From the NCBI GenBank assembly GCA_017427545.1, contig JAFRSO010000001.1, positions 1-64,000 of the forward strand: a stretch of DNA of 64,000 nucleotides, in the 5' to 3' direction. Below are positions 46,589 through 56,086 of the stretch, piece by piece. The DNA is from Selenomonadaceae bacterium (GTDB taxonomy: Bacteria > Bacillota > Negativicutes > Selenomonadales > Selenomonadaceae). The position numbers and the translations under genes were made by a program. The notes under the pieces were generated by a model. The model made no database searches, had not been told where the DNA came from, and worked only from the letters and a program-made list of their open reading frames with translations. Every line of letters starts with the position of its first letter. The first letter of the stretch is position 1.

Positions 46589-48121
46589 TCAACTGTCCAA
46601 TTCAAAATCACTGCGCAATTTGATAGCCTCGCTGATATGTTTTGCCAAAATTGTTTCCGAACCGCCCGCCAAATCGGCAATCGTCCGCCCGACTTTGATA
46701 ATCCTGTCGTAAGAGCGGGCTGAAAGTTTCTTCGTCTCAAAAACTTCCTTCAAGAGTTTTTCGGCTTCCGGTTCCAAAATGCACAGCTTTTGAATCAGCG
46801 CGTGATTCATTTGCGCGTTGCAGAAGAGATGATATTTTTCCAGGCGTTGAGTTTGAATTTTTCTCGCCGCAGAAACTCTCTCACGAATTGAACTTGAGGA
46901 TTCATTTCGACGTTTTGAGCTTAACTCATCGTATTTGACACGGGGAACGCGAATTTGAATGTCGATTCGGTCAAGCAAAGGTCCCGACAATCGCCGCGTA
47001 TATTTTTTTATGTCAAGCGTCGAACAGCGGCAATCGTGATCGGGATCGCCGCTCCAACCGCATGGGCAAGGATTCATCGCGCAAATTAAAATCATGCTGC
47101 AGGGGAAAGTCAACGTCCCACTCACTCGGCTGATTGTAATTTGCCTTTCTTCAAGAGGTTCGCGCAGAGCCTCCAACGTAATTTTTTTGAATTCCGGCAA
47201 CTCGTCGAGGAATAAAACGCCGTTGTGCGCAAGGGTGACTTGTCCGGGCGTGGGAGTGGTACCACCGCCGATTATCGCCGCAGTTGATGAGTCGTGATTC
47301 GGATTTTGGAACGGCCGCTTAGTCATTAGTCCGCCGCCTTGAGGCAACTTCCCCGCAATGCTGTAAATTTTCGTGACTTCCAAAGCCTCTTCACGCGTCA
47401 TTTCCGGCAAGATTGAACTCATGCGTTTTGCCAACATAGTTTTACCTGAACCCGGTACGCCGACCATTAAGACGTTGTGACCGCCCGCCGCTGCAATCTC
47501 CAAAGCACGTTTTGCCATGAATTGTCCCTGCACGTCCGCGAAGTCGTCAACCAGCTCAACGAAACCTTCCGGCTCATTGATTGGTTGAGGCGTTGCAGGT
47601 TCCAACGTAATTTCTCCGTCGAGGAAGTCAACCAGCTCCATTAAACTTTTCGGCGCGTAAACTTCAAGCCCGTTGACCAATAAAGCTTCGTTGACATTTT
47701 CTCGCGCGACGACTATTTTTTTGAAACCTTCTGCCCGTGCAGTTATCGCTATCGGCAAGACGCCCGCCACGCTGCGCAAATTTCCTTCCAACGACAATTC
47801 CGCCACGAATAAAAATTCTTCGCACACTGACGGCCGCAATCTTCCCTGTGCCGCCAAAAGTCCTATCGCTATCGGCAAGTCAAGCCCTGCACTTTCCTTT
47901 TTGACGCTTGCCGGTGCCAAGTTGATTGTGATTTTTTCGGCACGGCTGCGGAGGCTTGAATTTTTTATGGCAGTGCGCACACGTTCCTTTGATTCACGCA
48001 CGGCGGTCGAAGGTAAGCCGACGATATCAAAGGCGGGCATACCGTTCGCGCTGTCGACTTCGACTGAAATTATCAGCCCGTCAACACCTTGCGTCGCCGC
48101 ACCAAATGTTCTCGCGTACAA
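46589..48121 (-). CDS. comM: Mg-chelatase-like ATPase, YifB/ComM family
   Basis: 510 residues, matching the family. The N-terminal domain starts MYARTFGAATQGVDGLIISV and has the Lon-like segment SAGLDLPIAIGLLAAQG. The ATPase has Walker A MVGVPGSGKTMLAKRMSSIL, ITLEALREPLEERQITISRV, and the C-terminal DRIDIQIRVPRVKYDEL and RSYDRIIKVGRTIADLAG. ComM is a helicase for branch migration during natural transformation. It is followed by the convergent terminator. Confidence 0.95.
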   Translation of the reverse strand: MYARTFGAATQGVDGLIISVEVDSANGMPAFDIVGLPSTAVRESKERVRTAIKNSSLRSRAEKITINLAPASVKKESAGLDLPIAIGLLAAQGRLRPSVCEEFLFVAELSLEGNLRSVAGVLPIAITARAEGFKKIVVARENVNEALLVNGLEVYAPKSLMELVDFLDGEITLEPATPQPINEPEGFVELVDDFADVQGQFMAKRALEIAAAGGHNVLMVGVPGSGKTMLAKRMSSILPEMTREEALEVTKIYSIAGKLPQGGGLMTKRPFQNPNHDSSTAAIIGGGTTPTPGQVTLAHNGVLFLDELPEFKKITLEALREPLEERQITISRVSGTLTFPCSMILICAMNPCPCGWSGDPDHDCRCSTLDIKKYTRRLSGPLLDRIDIQIRVPRVKYDELSSKRRNESSSSIRERVSAARKIQTQRLEKYHLFCNAQMNHALIQKLCILEPEAEKLLKEVFETKKLSARSYDRIIKVGRTIADLAGGSETILAKHISEAIKLRSDFELDS

Positions 48122-48133
48122 AAATTTTCCTCC

Positions 48134-49357
48134 TCAAATATTCATCTCAACAAAACGACGAATTCTCGCCGCATGAATCCATTTGCCGATTTCCGAGCCT
48201 TCAAGTTCAGACGGAGCATCTTTCCCGCCGATTTTTAAAAGTTCGTCGATAATTTCCTTTGCATGTTCGAGGTAAGGCGGCAAGCCGTGATTGTCGACGC
48301 GGATTATGTCGCAAAAATCTTTCACGCCGAGTTTCAAGCCGTGCAAATTCAACAGCAGGTCGACAATCTTGCCGGGCTTTTCAAGACGTGGTGCTCGCAT
48401 GTGTTCACGAATGACGAACGCCGCAGTTTTTTTCCACTCATTCGGGAGCCTCATGCGCCGATTCATTTGGTTTAAAACTTCAAGGCCGCGCTTTTCATGT
48501 TTGTAATGATGCGGCAACATTTCGGGCGGAGTGGTACCTTTGCCGATGTCGTGCATGAGTGCCGCGAATCTCACCATGGGATTTGAATTTATCTTCGCCA
48601 CGTCGTCGACAATCTGCAGCGTGTGTTCGTATGAATCGCCTTCGGGATGATAATACGCCGGCTGAATTTTTCCGCGCAGTTGAGCGATTTCGGGGAAAGT
48701 TATTTCAAGCAAATTCGCCCGCTCCAAATTCCTGAAAAATATCGACGGCTTATCGGTTTTGAGCGCAGTCTCCAGCTCGTCGAAAATTCTTTCAGTCGGC
48801 TCATGTGAAAGTTCTTCGCCGCAAATTTTCATTGCCTCAACAGTCTCCGCGCAAATTTCAAAATTGAATTGAGCCGCTTGACGTGCCGCCCGCAATGCTC
48901 TTACCGGGTCGTCAATGAAATGTTCACTCACTGCGCGGATTTTTTTATTGATAACGTCCTCACGCCCGCCGAAAGGGTCGACAAGTTCGCCGCTCAAAAT
49001 TTCAATCGCCATAGCATTAATCGTGGTGTCGCGGCGGAATAAATCCTGCTCAATCGTCACATTCGGCGCAAACAAAATCTCGAAGCCGCGATAACCCGTG
49101 CCGACTTTACGTTCAGTGCGGGCAAAAGCTACCTCGCAAAATTTCCCGTCAATCTCAACGGAATAAACCGGAAAAGATTTGCCGAACTTCACCGCATGAG
49201 GGAAAGCCTCGGCAAAAATTTTTTCGTCGACGCCCGTGACGCAATAATCTCTGTCGTGCGCATGGACGCCGCGAAATTTATCACGAACTGCGCCGCCTAC
49301 AAGATACGCCTTGCCGCCCAGCTCGTGAATTTTTTTTGCAAAATCAACTTCAGTCAT
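48134..49357 (-). CDS. cca: CCA tRNA nucleotidyltransferase / poly(A) polymerase with HD domain
   Basis: 407 residues. The nucleotidyltransferase head has GGKAYLVGGAVRDKFRG and HDRDYCVTG, followed by FRRDTTINAMAI and DPFGGREDVINKKIRAVSEH. The C-terminal half has an HD hydrolase motif (VRFAALMHDIGKGTTPPEML). The class II CCA-adding enzymes of Gram-negative type share this design. It overlaps the esterase gene by four bases (ATGA). The only tRNA gene visible here already encodes its CCA end. Confidence 0.9.
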   Translation of the reverse strand: MTEVDFAKKIHELGGKAYLVGGAVRDKFRGVHAHDRDYCVTGVDEKIFAEAFPHAVKFGKSFPVYSVEIDGKFCEVAFARTERKVGTGYRGFEILFAPNVTIEQDLFRRDTTINAMAIEILSGELVDPFGGREDVINKKIRAVSEHFIDDPVRALRAARQAAQFNFEICAETVEAMKICGEELSHEPTERIFDELETALKTDKPSIFFRNLERANLLEITFPEIAQLRGKIQPAYYHPEGDSYEHTLQIVDDVAKINSNPMVRFAALMHDIGKGTTPPEMLPHHYKHEKRGLEVLNQMNRRMRLPNEWKKTAAFVIREHMRAPRLEKPGKIVDLLLNLHGLKLGVKDFCDIIRVDNHGLPPYLEHAKEIIDELLKIGGKDAPSELEGSEIGKWIHAARIRRFVEMNI

Positions 49358-50313
49358 TTTAAAACCCGATTCAAAAAGTCAACGATGATACCAAAAGCTT
49401 TCGGTTGATAAAAATAAGCTGCATAGTGGTCGGCACCGTTTACGATGTAGCATGTGGAGTCGACACCGTTTTTAATCAGCGCGTCGTGCAAAAGTTTTGA
49501 TTGGCTCGGCGAAATGGTTTTATCCGCGTTGCCGTGCATGATGAGGAAAGGCGGAGTGTTCTTGCCGATATAAGTCAGCGGATTTGAATCGCGAGCAGTG
49601 GCGGGTGTGTCGAGAATTGAGCCGCCCTTATTGCCCTTGTAAACCGTCACGCCGTTGACAAGAAGTGAAGCTGCGCCGCCGGGCGAATTATAAAGTTTTT
49701 GCACATCCTTGGGATAGTCGTCACCGATTTTCGTCAAGTCAGTCGGCCCGAAAATATCGACGACGGCTTGGACGGAGCTGCTTTGGTCGAGATTGTCGCC
49801 GAAGTCAAATTTCTCAACGCCGCCCGTGACACCTACCATAACCGAAAGATAACCGCCTGCCGACATTCCCATCACGGCAATTTTATTTTTGTCAATGTTG
49901 AATTTGTCTGCATTGGCGCGCAGATATCGAACGGCCGCTTTCACGTCGCCGATTATTTCAATGTAATTCGCCGCGACAATAGTTCTGTATTCGATTGACG
50001 CCGCGACAAATCCCGCCTGCGCCAGTTGATAACAAATTTGAGTTCCCGCAACTTTCGGACCTGTCACCCACCAGCCGCCCGGTACAAATATCACGGCGGG
50101 GACTTTCCCCTTGATGTCGGGCGAGAAAATATCCATTTGCAAACGACTTTCAGGCCACGTGAAGTATTGAGCGTACGTCACGTTCTGAAGAAGACCGATT
50201 TCCGGCACAATATTTTTCTCCGCGTCAATGACTTCAATTTTTGCCGCCGCACAAGTCGAAGTTACAAACATAATCGCCGCAATGAGCGTGATGAAAAATT
50301 TTCTGCAAAGCAT
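49354..50313 (-). CDS. Secreted alpha/beta-hydrolase (esterase)
   Basis: 319 residues with a signal peptide (MLCRKFFITLIAAIMFVTST, cleavage near CAA-AKI). The hydrolase core has VPAVIFVPGGWWVTGPKVAG (oxyanion region), the nucleophile elbow MGMSAGGYLSVM and PPFLIMHGNADKTISPSQSK with a later catalytic His in GADHYAAYF. It resembles bacterial xylan/carbohydrate esterases of the BD-FAE kind. The substrate is unknown. Overlaps cca by four bases. Confidence 0.88.
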   Translation of the reverse strand: MLCRKFFITLIAAIMFVTSTCAAAKIEVIDAEKNIVPEIGLLQNVTYAQYFTWPESRLQMDIFSPDIKGKVPAVIFVPGGWWVTGPKVAGTQICYQLAQAGFVAASIEYRTIVAANYIEIIGDVKAAVRYLRANADKFNIDKNKIAVMGMSAGGYLSVMVGVTGGVEKFDFGDNLDQSSSVQAVVDIFGPTDLTKIGDDYPKDVQKLYNSPGGAASLLVNGVTVYKGNKGGSILDTPATARDSNPLTYIGKNTPPFLIMHGNADKTISPSQSKLLHDALIKNGVDSTCYIVNGADHYAAYFYQPKAFGIIVDFLNRVLK

Positions 50314-50331
50314 AAAACTCCTCCGTTCAAA

Positions 50332-50928
50332 TTATCCTCTTTCCGCGTTGATAGTTTTCATTGCCTCCTCAGCATTAAAGTGCAAAATTTCCAAACTGAC
50401 AATCGGCGCGCCGAATTTGCGAATCGCCGTTTCAAGAAGAGGTATTTTGATTTTGTTTGGAAAGTCAAACAAACCTTCACTCGTGCCGGTTATGCCGTCG
50501 ACGAACTCCAGCAGTGTGTAACCGATGGGAGCTTTCTTTGAGCAATGGCGGTGGTGCATATCGACGAATAATCTGTCATAAAATTTTCCGTCGACGCTAA
50601 CCAGTTCAAAGGCATCAATCGCGCCTTCGATACTGCCGACCCTGTGAAAAATCATTCGCTGATTATCCGCCGTCATCAGCCGCGAAAGATAAGTTATCTC
50701 GTCCCACGTTTCATTGACGAGTATCGGATTAGTCGGCGTGCGCCCGAATTCACCTTGAGCGTTTGGCCATTCGTCCACCGCGGCTATGGCGTAACGTTTT
50801 TTCAGGAACGGCGGCAAAAATTCTTCAGGTAGCGGCGGCAACGATTCAATGAGTTCGTTTTGAAGTTCTACGCTGTTCAAAAGTTTAAGAGCCTCGCCTT
50901 CGCGTTTGTCGAATTCTTCTTCGGTCAT
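50332..50928 (-). CDS. Unknown protein, 198 residues
   Basis: Starts MTEEEFDKREGEALKLLNSV (ATG at 50928, with GGAGA about ten bases upstream). It contains PLPEEFLPPFLKKRYAIAAV, LVNETWDEITYLSRL and FDFPNKIKIPLLETAIRKFG. The later part is a mixed alpha/beta fold without membrane segment. I do not recognise a family. It lies between guaB, 13 bases upstream, and the esterase, on the same strand, so it may be co-transcribed with guaB. Confidence 0.75.
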   Translation of the reverse strand: MTEEEFDKREGEALKLLNSVELQNELIESLPPLPEEFLPPFLKKRYAIAAVDEWPNAQGEFGRTPTNPILVNETWDEITYLSRLMTADNQRMIFHRVGSIEGAIDAFELVSVDGKFYDRLFVDMHHRHCSKKAPIGYTLLEFVDGITGTSEGLFDFPNKIKIPLLETAIRKFGAPIVSLEILHFNAEEAMKTINAERG

Positions 50929-50941
50929 GAAAAATTCTCCA

Positions 50942-52444
50942 TCAATCCCCGATTCTGTCACGCAAAATGACATCGTGACTGCCGCCCTCAACAATGCTTG
51001 TCGACGAGACCAAAGTTATCTTAGCCTTCTCGCGCAATTCAGCCAAAGTCAATGCGCCGCAGTTGCACATGGTCGAACGGATTTTTGCAAGCGTACCGGT
51101 CATGTTATCTTTGAGTGAGCCGGCGTAGGGAACGTAGCTGTCAACGCCCTCCTCGAAGGAAAGCTTTTTGTCGCCGCCCAGATCGTAACGTTGCCAATTT
51201 CTCGCACGGTTGGAACCTTCGCCCCAATACTCTTTGTAATAGGTACCGTTGATTCTAATTTTGTCAGTCGGACTTTCGTCGAAGCGTGAAAAATATCTTC
51301 CGAGCATGAGAAAATCCGCGCCCATTGCAAGTGCAAGCGTCATGTGATAATCATGAACAATGCCGCCGTCAGAGCACACGGGAATATAAACGCCCTTCTC
51401 CTTGAAGTATTCGTCACGCGCGCGGCACACATCAATAACCGCCGTAGCCTGTCCGCGGCCGATACCTTTAGTCTCGCGGGTAATGCAAATCGATCCGCCG
51501 CCGATACCTACCTTGACGAAATCCGCGCCGGCGTCCGCCAAAAATCTGAAGCCTTCCGCGTCAACGACATTGCCCGCCCCAACTTTGACATCTTCGCCGA
51601 AATTTTTGTGGATATATTCAAGCGTGATTTTCTGCCACTCGCTGAAACCTTCCGAAGAGTCAATGCATAAAACATCGGCACCGGCTTTGAGCAATGCGGG
51701 GACGCGTTCGGCATAATCACGAGTGTTTATTCCCGCGCCGACGACGTAACGTTTTTTCTTGTCGATGAGTTCAAGCGGATTGGTTTTATTGTCAGTGTAA
51801 TCTTTGCGGAAGACCATGTAGCGCAGGCGTTGATTTTTGTCGACCAGCGGCAACATATTCAGCTTGTGTTCCCAGATTAAATCATTCGCCATTGGCAACG
51901 TCGTAGTTTCGGCGTCAGCGTAAATCAATTTCTCAAACGGCGTCATGAAAGTTTGAACCAGTTCGTCACCGGTCATGCGCGTAATTCGATAATCTCGGCT
52001 CGTCACAATGCCCAAAAGTTTTCCGGTAGGTTCGCCGTTATCAGTTACGGCCATTGTCGAATGTCCCGTTACCTTGAGCAAGTCAAGCATTTCTCGCAAC
52101 GTGTTAGTCGGCTTGAGATTTGAATCACTCGACACGAACCCCGACTTGTAATTTTTGACGCGGGCAACCATAGCCGCCTGATTTTTAATCGACTGTGAAC
52201 CGAAGATAAATGATACGCCACCCTCTTTGGCCAGCGCGATTGCCATTGTGTCGTTGGAGACTGACTGCATGATTGCCGAAGTCATCGGAATGTTGATGAG
52301 GAATTTGCACTCTTCACCGCGCCGAAATTTAATCAGCGGCGTAGACAAGTCGACGTTCGCGGGGATGCAATCTTTTGACGAGTAGCCCGGCACGAGCAAA
52401 TACTCCCCAAATGTGTGTGATGGTTCCTGATAATAAAATGCCAA
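50942..52444 (-). CDS. guaB: IMP dehydrogenase
   Basis: Oxidises IMP to XMP in guanine nucleotide synthesis, 500 residues. It has an [24 protein letters not shown] N-terminus, CBS modules ([40 protein letters not shown]), the NAD/IMP barrel with [40 protein letters not shown] containing the catalytic Cys, and [20 protein letters not shown]. The flap is [20 protein letters not shown]. The EGSNRARNW segment marks the long-flap type. Confident family call. Confidence 0.95.
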   Translation of the reverse strand: MAFYYQEPSHTFGEYLLVPGYSSKDCIPANVDLSTPLIKFRRGEECKFLINIPMTSAIMQSVSNDTMAIALAKEGGVSFIFGSQSIKNQAAMVARVKNYKSGFVSSDSNLKPTNTLREMLDLLKVTGHSTMAVTDNGEPTGKLLGIVTSRDYRITRMTGDELVQTFMTPFEKLIYADAETTTLPMANDLIWEHKLNMLPLVDKNQRLRYMVFRKDYTDNKTNPLELIDKKKRYVVGAGINTRDYAERVPALLKAGADVLCIDSSEGFSEWQKITLEYIHKNFGEDVKVGAGNVVDAEGFRFLADAGADFVKVGIGGGSICITRETKGIGRGQATAVIDVCRARDEYFKEKGVYIPVCSDGGIVHDYHMTLALAMGADFLMLGRYFSRFDESPTDKIRINGTYYKEYWGEGSNRARNWQRYDLGGDKKLSFEEGVDSYVPYAGSLKDNMTGTLAKIRSTMCNCGALTLAELREKAKITLVSSTSIVEGGSHDVILRDRIGD

Positions 52445-52463
52445 TTCAATCCCTCCCGTTTTT

Positions 52464-52522
52464 TAGTTAGGAGTTAGGAGTTAAAATCTGCTCCCTGTTC
52501 CCTAACCATAATCCCTAATTAC
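52464..52522. repeat. Heptamer repeat after a 110-residue gene
   Basis: TTAGGAG units, then AAAAT, then CTCCCTG/TTCCCTA/ATCCCTA units. Opposed arms, as in other family members. It lies just upstream of guaB on the minus strand. Confidence 0.7.
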
Positions 52523-52855
52523 CTACTTTCCAAAATCTTGATTCATGTCGACGAATTCAACAAGCTCATCGACGCTGTAACACTCAATGATCGTGTCGCA
52601 AATATTTTTAATCAGCTGCTGCAATTTGTGAAAATCACCGTTCGGCGGAAAAGGCTCCTCGGCATTTAGGACGGCAGTTAAAGTTTCGGGGCGAATATAG
52701 GCGGCGGGATAAAAATTTTTGTAGAGAATCAAATTGCCCGCAATCCCCGTCGACACAATTAAAATATCGCCGTAAACTTCGCTGTGAAAAGCGCGACTCG
52801 TTCCAACCTCTAAACTTTCAGTCAAGGCGGTTTGAATTTCTTCTTTAGTGTTCAC
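52523..52855 (-). CDS. Small protein, unknown
   Basis: 110 residues, MNTKEEIQTALTESLEVGTS, then beta-type DILIVSTGIAGNLILYKNFY and a helical, acidic end LIKNICDTIIECYSVDELVE. GGAGGG precedes it. It has no signal or membrane segment, and no recognised motif. It is followed by a heptamer repeat and then guaB on the same strand. Probably real because of length, ribosome site and codon use. Confidence 0.65.
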   Translation of the reverse strand: MNTKEEIQTALTESLEVGTSRAFHSEVYGDILIVSTGIAGNLILYKNFYPAAYIRPETLTAVLNAEEPFPPNGDFHKLQQLIKNICDTIIECYSVDELVEFVDMNQDFGK

Positions 52856-53002
52856 GTTCAGCCCTCCCGCAAAAAAATTTTCTTAGTGATTCGGCGAAGG
52901 GCGCGATAATTCCTGCGAAAGTATTTGGCAAAAATTTTGGCAGGAAATTTTCAGAGTCGACAAGAATTAGCATTATGAAAAATTGTTAGGAGGTTAAAAA
53001 TT

Positions 53003-53659
53003 TTGGTTCACATAGTGATTGATTTGGAGATGAATCCGGTCAGCAAGACGTTTAAGGACGTGCGCAGGTACACGACTGATGAGGTGATAGAAATCGGCGC
53101 GGTTAAACTCGACGACAGCTATAACATGATTGATGAGTTTCAATGCTACGTCAAGCCGCAATATGGCGAGATAACCAAGCACATTACGAAGTTGACGGGC
53201 ATAACTCAAGAGACCGTTGCCGATAAACCGACTTTCCCCGACGCCTTCCAAAATTTCATTGATTGGATTGGGACGTGGGAAATGACGCTGTATTCGTGGA
53301 GCAATTCGGATATCAATCAGCTCAAGGACGAGTGCCGCTTCAAAATTCCCAAGTACGACATCAATCGGTTGGAGGCGCGTTGGAAAGATTTGCAAAAGGC
53401 GTTTGATGACAGAATTGGTTTGCATTCAAGTCTTGCGCTTAAGCACGCAATCGGCGCGATGAATCGTGACTTTGAGGGCACGCAACATACCGCCCTTGCC
53501 GACGCTGCCAACACTGCCGCAATCCTCGCGCTTTTGCAGGACGACGAAGAATTTTTCCGCGTCATGCAACCGGTTATCGACCTGCTCAAACCTAAAGAAC
53601 TTTCGCAATCTATCGGCGACCTCTTCCCCGAATTAAGCAAATTGAAATTTGGTGATTGA
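53003..53659 (+). CDS. DEDDh-family 3'-5' exonuclease
   Basis: 218 residues from TTG at 53003 with TTAGGAGG upstream. The exonuclease I motif is MVHIVIDLEMNPVSK (D-x-E), ExoII has SWSNSDINQLKDECRF, and ExoIII has QHTALADAANTAAIL with the H..ALADA pattern. It resembles the sporulation-inhibitor KapD/DnaQ-like exonucleases. It processes RNA or DNA 3' ends; which one is unclear. The next gene, pheA, starts two bases after its stop. Confidence 0.88.
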   Translation: MVHIVIDLEMNPVSKTFKDVRRYTTDEVIEIGAVKLDDSYNMIDEFQCYVKPQYGEITKHITKLTGITQETVADKPTFPDAFQNFIDWIGTWEMTLYSWSNSDINQLKDECRFKIPKYDINRLEARWKDLQKAFDDRIGLHSSLALKHAIGAMNRDFEGTQHTALADAANTAAILALLQDDEEFFRVMQPVIDLLKPKELSQSIGDLFPELSKLKFGD

Positions 53660-53660
53660 C

Positions 53661-54518
53661 ATGAAGACGTTAGGAATCCTCGGACCGCGTGGCACACATT
53701 CCGAAGAAGCTGCTCTGTGGCTGAAAAAATTTTTGCGTGAAGATTGGCGGCTTGAAATTTGCGCGGACATCTTCGACGTATTAACGGCCGTCAAGGAGCG
53801 GAAATTTGACGCGGGATTGGTGCCCGTGGAAAATTCTTTGGAAGGCTCGATAAATATCACGCTCGACACACTCGCCAGGAGTGACACCTTGACGATAACT
53901 CGCGAACTCGTTTGGCCGGTGAAAAATTTTTTGATGACGAAACCGCTTGTCGACTTTCGGGAGACTAAAAAAATTTTCTCACATACTCAACCGCTCGCTC
54001 AATGCAGAAAGTTTTTGCACAAAAATTTTCCCGACGCCGAAATAATTTCCACGAACTCAACCGCCCGCGCAGCTGAAGTCGTCGCACAATCAGACGTTGA
54101 AGAAAATTTCGCCGCAATCTGTACCGAACGTGCCGGAAAACTCAACGGGCTTGTCATTGCCGCAAAAGACATTCAAGACAATCCGCATAACAGCACGCGT
54201 TTTTTTGAGATAAGCTATCGTCCGCGTGATGCCGCCCCGATTGAACATTTTGACGGCGATAAAGTTTTGATTATCTGCCAGATTGACGGTTCGCGGGCAG
54301 GTTCACTTTGCAGCGTCCTCGAAGAATTTTCTAAGCGCGGCGTGAACATGACGCGAATTGAATCACGTCCTGCCCGAACGATTTTAGGCGCGTATATATT
54401 TTTCTTCGACCTTGAGACTGATGCCGGTGATGACGCACTGCGCGAATCAATCGCCGCCGTCTACGACAAAAGCATTTGGCTGAAAAATCTGGGCGTCTTC
54501 CCCGTAACATACGCATAA
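53661..54518 (+). CDS. pheA: Prephenate dehydratase
   Basis: Makes phenylpyruvate for phenylalanine, 285 residues from ATG at 53661 (MKTLGILGPRGTHSEEAALW). The catalytic domain has GLVPVENSLEGSINITLDTL, STARAAEVVAQSDVEENFAA and NSTRFFEISYRP with the essential TRFF. The C-terminal ACT domain starts VLIICQIDGSRAGSLCSVLE and has the phenylalanine-binding region ESRPARTILGAYIFF. Terminator hairpin directly after. Confidence 0.96.
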   Translation: MKTLGILGPRGTHSEEAALWLKKFLREDWRLEICADIFDVLTAVKERKFDAGLVPVENSLEGSINITLDTLARSDTLTITRELVWPVKNFLMTKPLVDFRETKKIFSHTQPLAQCRKFLHKNFPDAEIISTNSTARAAEVVAQSDVEENFAAICTERAGKLNGLVIAAKDIQDNPHNSTRFFEISYRPRDAAPIEHFDGDKVLIICQIDGSRAGSLCSVLEEFSKRGVNMTRIESRPARTILGAYIFFFDLETDAGDDALRESIAAVYDKSIWLKNLGVFPVTYA

Positions 54519-54549
54519 AAAAATCCCTCTCTTGCGGGAGGGTTTTTTA
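54517..54549 (+). terminator. Terminator after pheA
   Basis: CCCTCTCTTGCGGGAGGG followed by six Ts. Confidence 0.88.
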
Positions 54550-54559
54550 ATTAGTCATA

Positions 54560-54760
54560 ATCGGAGTGTTGAATAAAGAATTTTGAAGCCGTCCCGGATG
54601 GACGGCTAAGCCCGCGCACTGAGCGTGATGCGAAGTCCGCGGGCAACGTGTGGTTGACTTCAGCCGTAACGTTGGAGTAATGAGGAGTAACGCCCCTGCG
54701 AGGTGTCCTTTCTTTTTGCTACTTTTTCTTTGGACACGCAAAGAAAAAGTAGAACTCAAC
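54560..54760. repeat. Dispersed palindromic element, copy 2
   Basis: It has the AGCCGTCCCGGATGGACGGCT hairpin, then GAGGAGTAACGCCCCTGCGA, GGTGTCC, and the palindrome CTACTTTTTCTTTG...CAAAGAAAAAGTAG around GACACG. The 3' third is like the element at 40570-40738. The middle is GC-rich and unlike it. No convincing gene here. Confidence 0.7.
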
Positions 54761-54791
54761 GCTAAGAAAAAATATGTTCAATAAATAAAAA

Positions 54792-55982
54792 TCATTTAAC
54801 GCTTCGGTCAATTCCAATTTCCGCGTCAGTGAGATAACATGACGGGTCAGAAGCCCAAAAATCGCCGGTGACAGCCTCGGCACGCGTTCGGAAGTTGCCG
54901 TTGCAGTTGTCGAGAAATTTGCAGCGGGCACATCGACCTTTCAACAGCGGCTTGCGATTTTTTAAGCCGGCAAGAATCGGATTGCTTAAGTCCGTCCAAA
55001 TGTCGCCGAATTTTTTTTCACGGACGTTGCCGAAAGTGTGGTGCTGAGTGAATTGATCGGGGTGGACGTAGCCGAGTGGATCGACTTCGCCGAACGCAAT
55101 GCCCGAACGATTGCCGCCGTTCATGCCGATAAATTTTTTTATTTGCACGGCGGCAGCGTCTTCACCTTCCGCCAAAGCCTTGAGGTACATGTAAACCCCG
55201 TCGCAGTGATTATCGACCGTCAAAATTTCCTTAGCCAGTCCGCGTGAAGCAAAATCTTTCGTGCGGCGGATAATTGTATCCATAGCCTGCCGCGACTCTT
55301 CGGGTGTAACGTCTTCATCAAGCATTTGACTGCCGCGACCCGAATATACCAGATGATAGAAGCACACGCGATTAATTTTCTCCGCCTCAATGAAGTCAAA
55401 AATTTTGTCCAGTTCCTCGAAGTTGTGATGATTAATCGTGAACCTTAAGCCGACGCGTTGACCGACTGCCACGCAATTTTCTATGCCGCGCATGGCAAGA
55501 TTGAACGCGCCCTTGACACCGCGGAATTTATCGTTGACATCTTCCAGCCCGTCAAGTGAAATTCCGACGTAGCCGACGCCGATATTTTTAATCTCCTGCG
55601 CGACCTCACGGGTAATCAAAGTGCCGTTCGTGGAAAGTGTCGGACGAACATTTTTCTCCGCAGCATAGGCGGCAAGCTCAAAAAAATCCTCGCGAATCAA
55701 AGGTTCTCCGCCCGAAAATAACAGTACGGGAACTTTGAAGTCTGCAAGGTCGTCGATAAATTTTTTAGCTTCGGCAGTCGTAAGCTCATCTTTATATTTG
55801 CGCGAATCCGAATCCATGTAGCAATGTCGGCATTTCAAATTGCAAGTTCGCGTAGAATTCCACACGACGACAGGTCCCATACCCGCCGCCGCACCGTTAC
55901 GCATTTTATGCGCGTCCTTCGTATAGCGCAGAGTGTCGCCAAAATATTCATCGGCAAAAAGCAACTTCGTCACGCTAATCAT
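54792..55982 (-). CDS. Radical SAM/SPASM protein, NirJ1-like
   Basis: 396 residues. It has the radical SAM cluster motif CNLKCRHC (CxxxCxxC) in WNSTRTCNLKCRHCYMDS, LLFSGGEPLIREDFFEL, and a C-terminal cluster-binding SPASM region with cysteines in KGRCARCKFLDNCNGN. The start ISVTKLL... GDTLRY is typical of NirJ1-type proteins that act on heme (siroheme/heme d1 or alternative heme pathways). No other heme gene is nearby, so the actual role is open. Confidence 0.88.
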   Translation of the reverse strand: MISVTKLLFADEYFGDTLRYTKDAHKMRNGAAAGMGPVVVWNSTRTCNLKCRHCYMDSDSRKYKDELTTAEAKKFIDDLADFKVPVLLFSGGEPLIREDFFELAAYAAEKNVRPTLSTNGTLITREVAQEIKNIGVGYVGISLDGLEDVNDKFRGVKGAFNLAMRGIENCVAVGQRVGLRFTINHHNFEELDKIFDFIEAEKINRVCFYHLVYSGRGSQMLDEDVTPEESRQAMDTIIRRTKDFASRGLAKEILTVDNHCDGVYMYLKALAEGEDAAAVQIKKFIGMNGGNRSGIAFGEVDPLGYVHPDQFTQHHTFGNVREKKFGDIWTDLSNPILAGLKNRKPLLKGRCARCKFLDNCNGNFRTRAEAVTGDFWASDPSCYLTDAEIGIDRSVK

Positions 55983-56007
55983 AGAAAATCTCCCTTCGGT
56001 CGATTTT

Positions 56008-56086
56008 TAGCTACTAGCTACTAGCTGTTAGCTGAGTAGAATTCTAACAGCTAGCAGCTAAAAGCTAACAGCTAACAGCTCTAATT
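56008..56086. repeat. Heptamer repeat TAGCTAC/GCTAACA
   Basis: TAGCTAC/TAGCTAC/TAGCTGT units, then an opposing arm of ACAGCTA/GCAGCTA/AAAGCTA/ACAGCTA units with EcoRI-like GAATTC between. It extends over the last codons of the TetR gene. Confidence 0.8.

Noticed and set aside
46273..46740. Minus-strand frame of 155 codons across the proline-rich gene
   Set aside because: Antisense shadow; the plus strand has a signal peptide and ribosome site.
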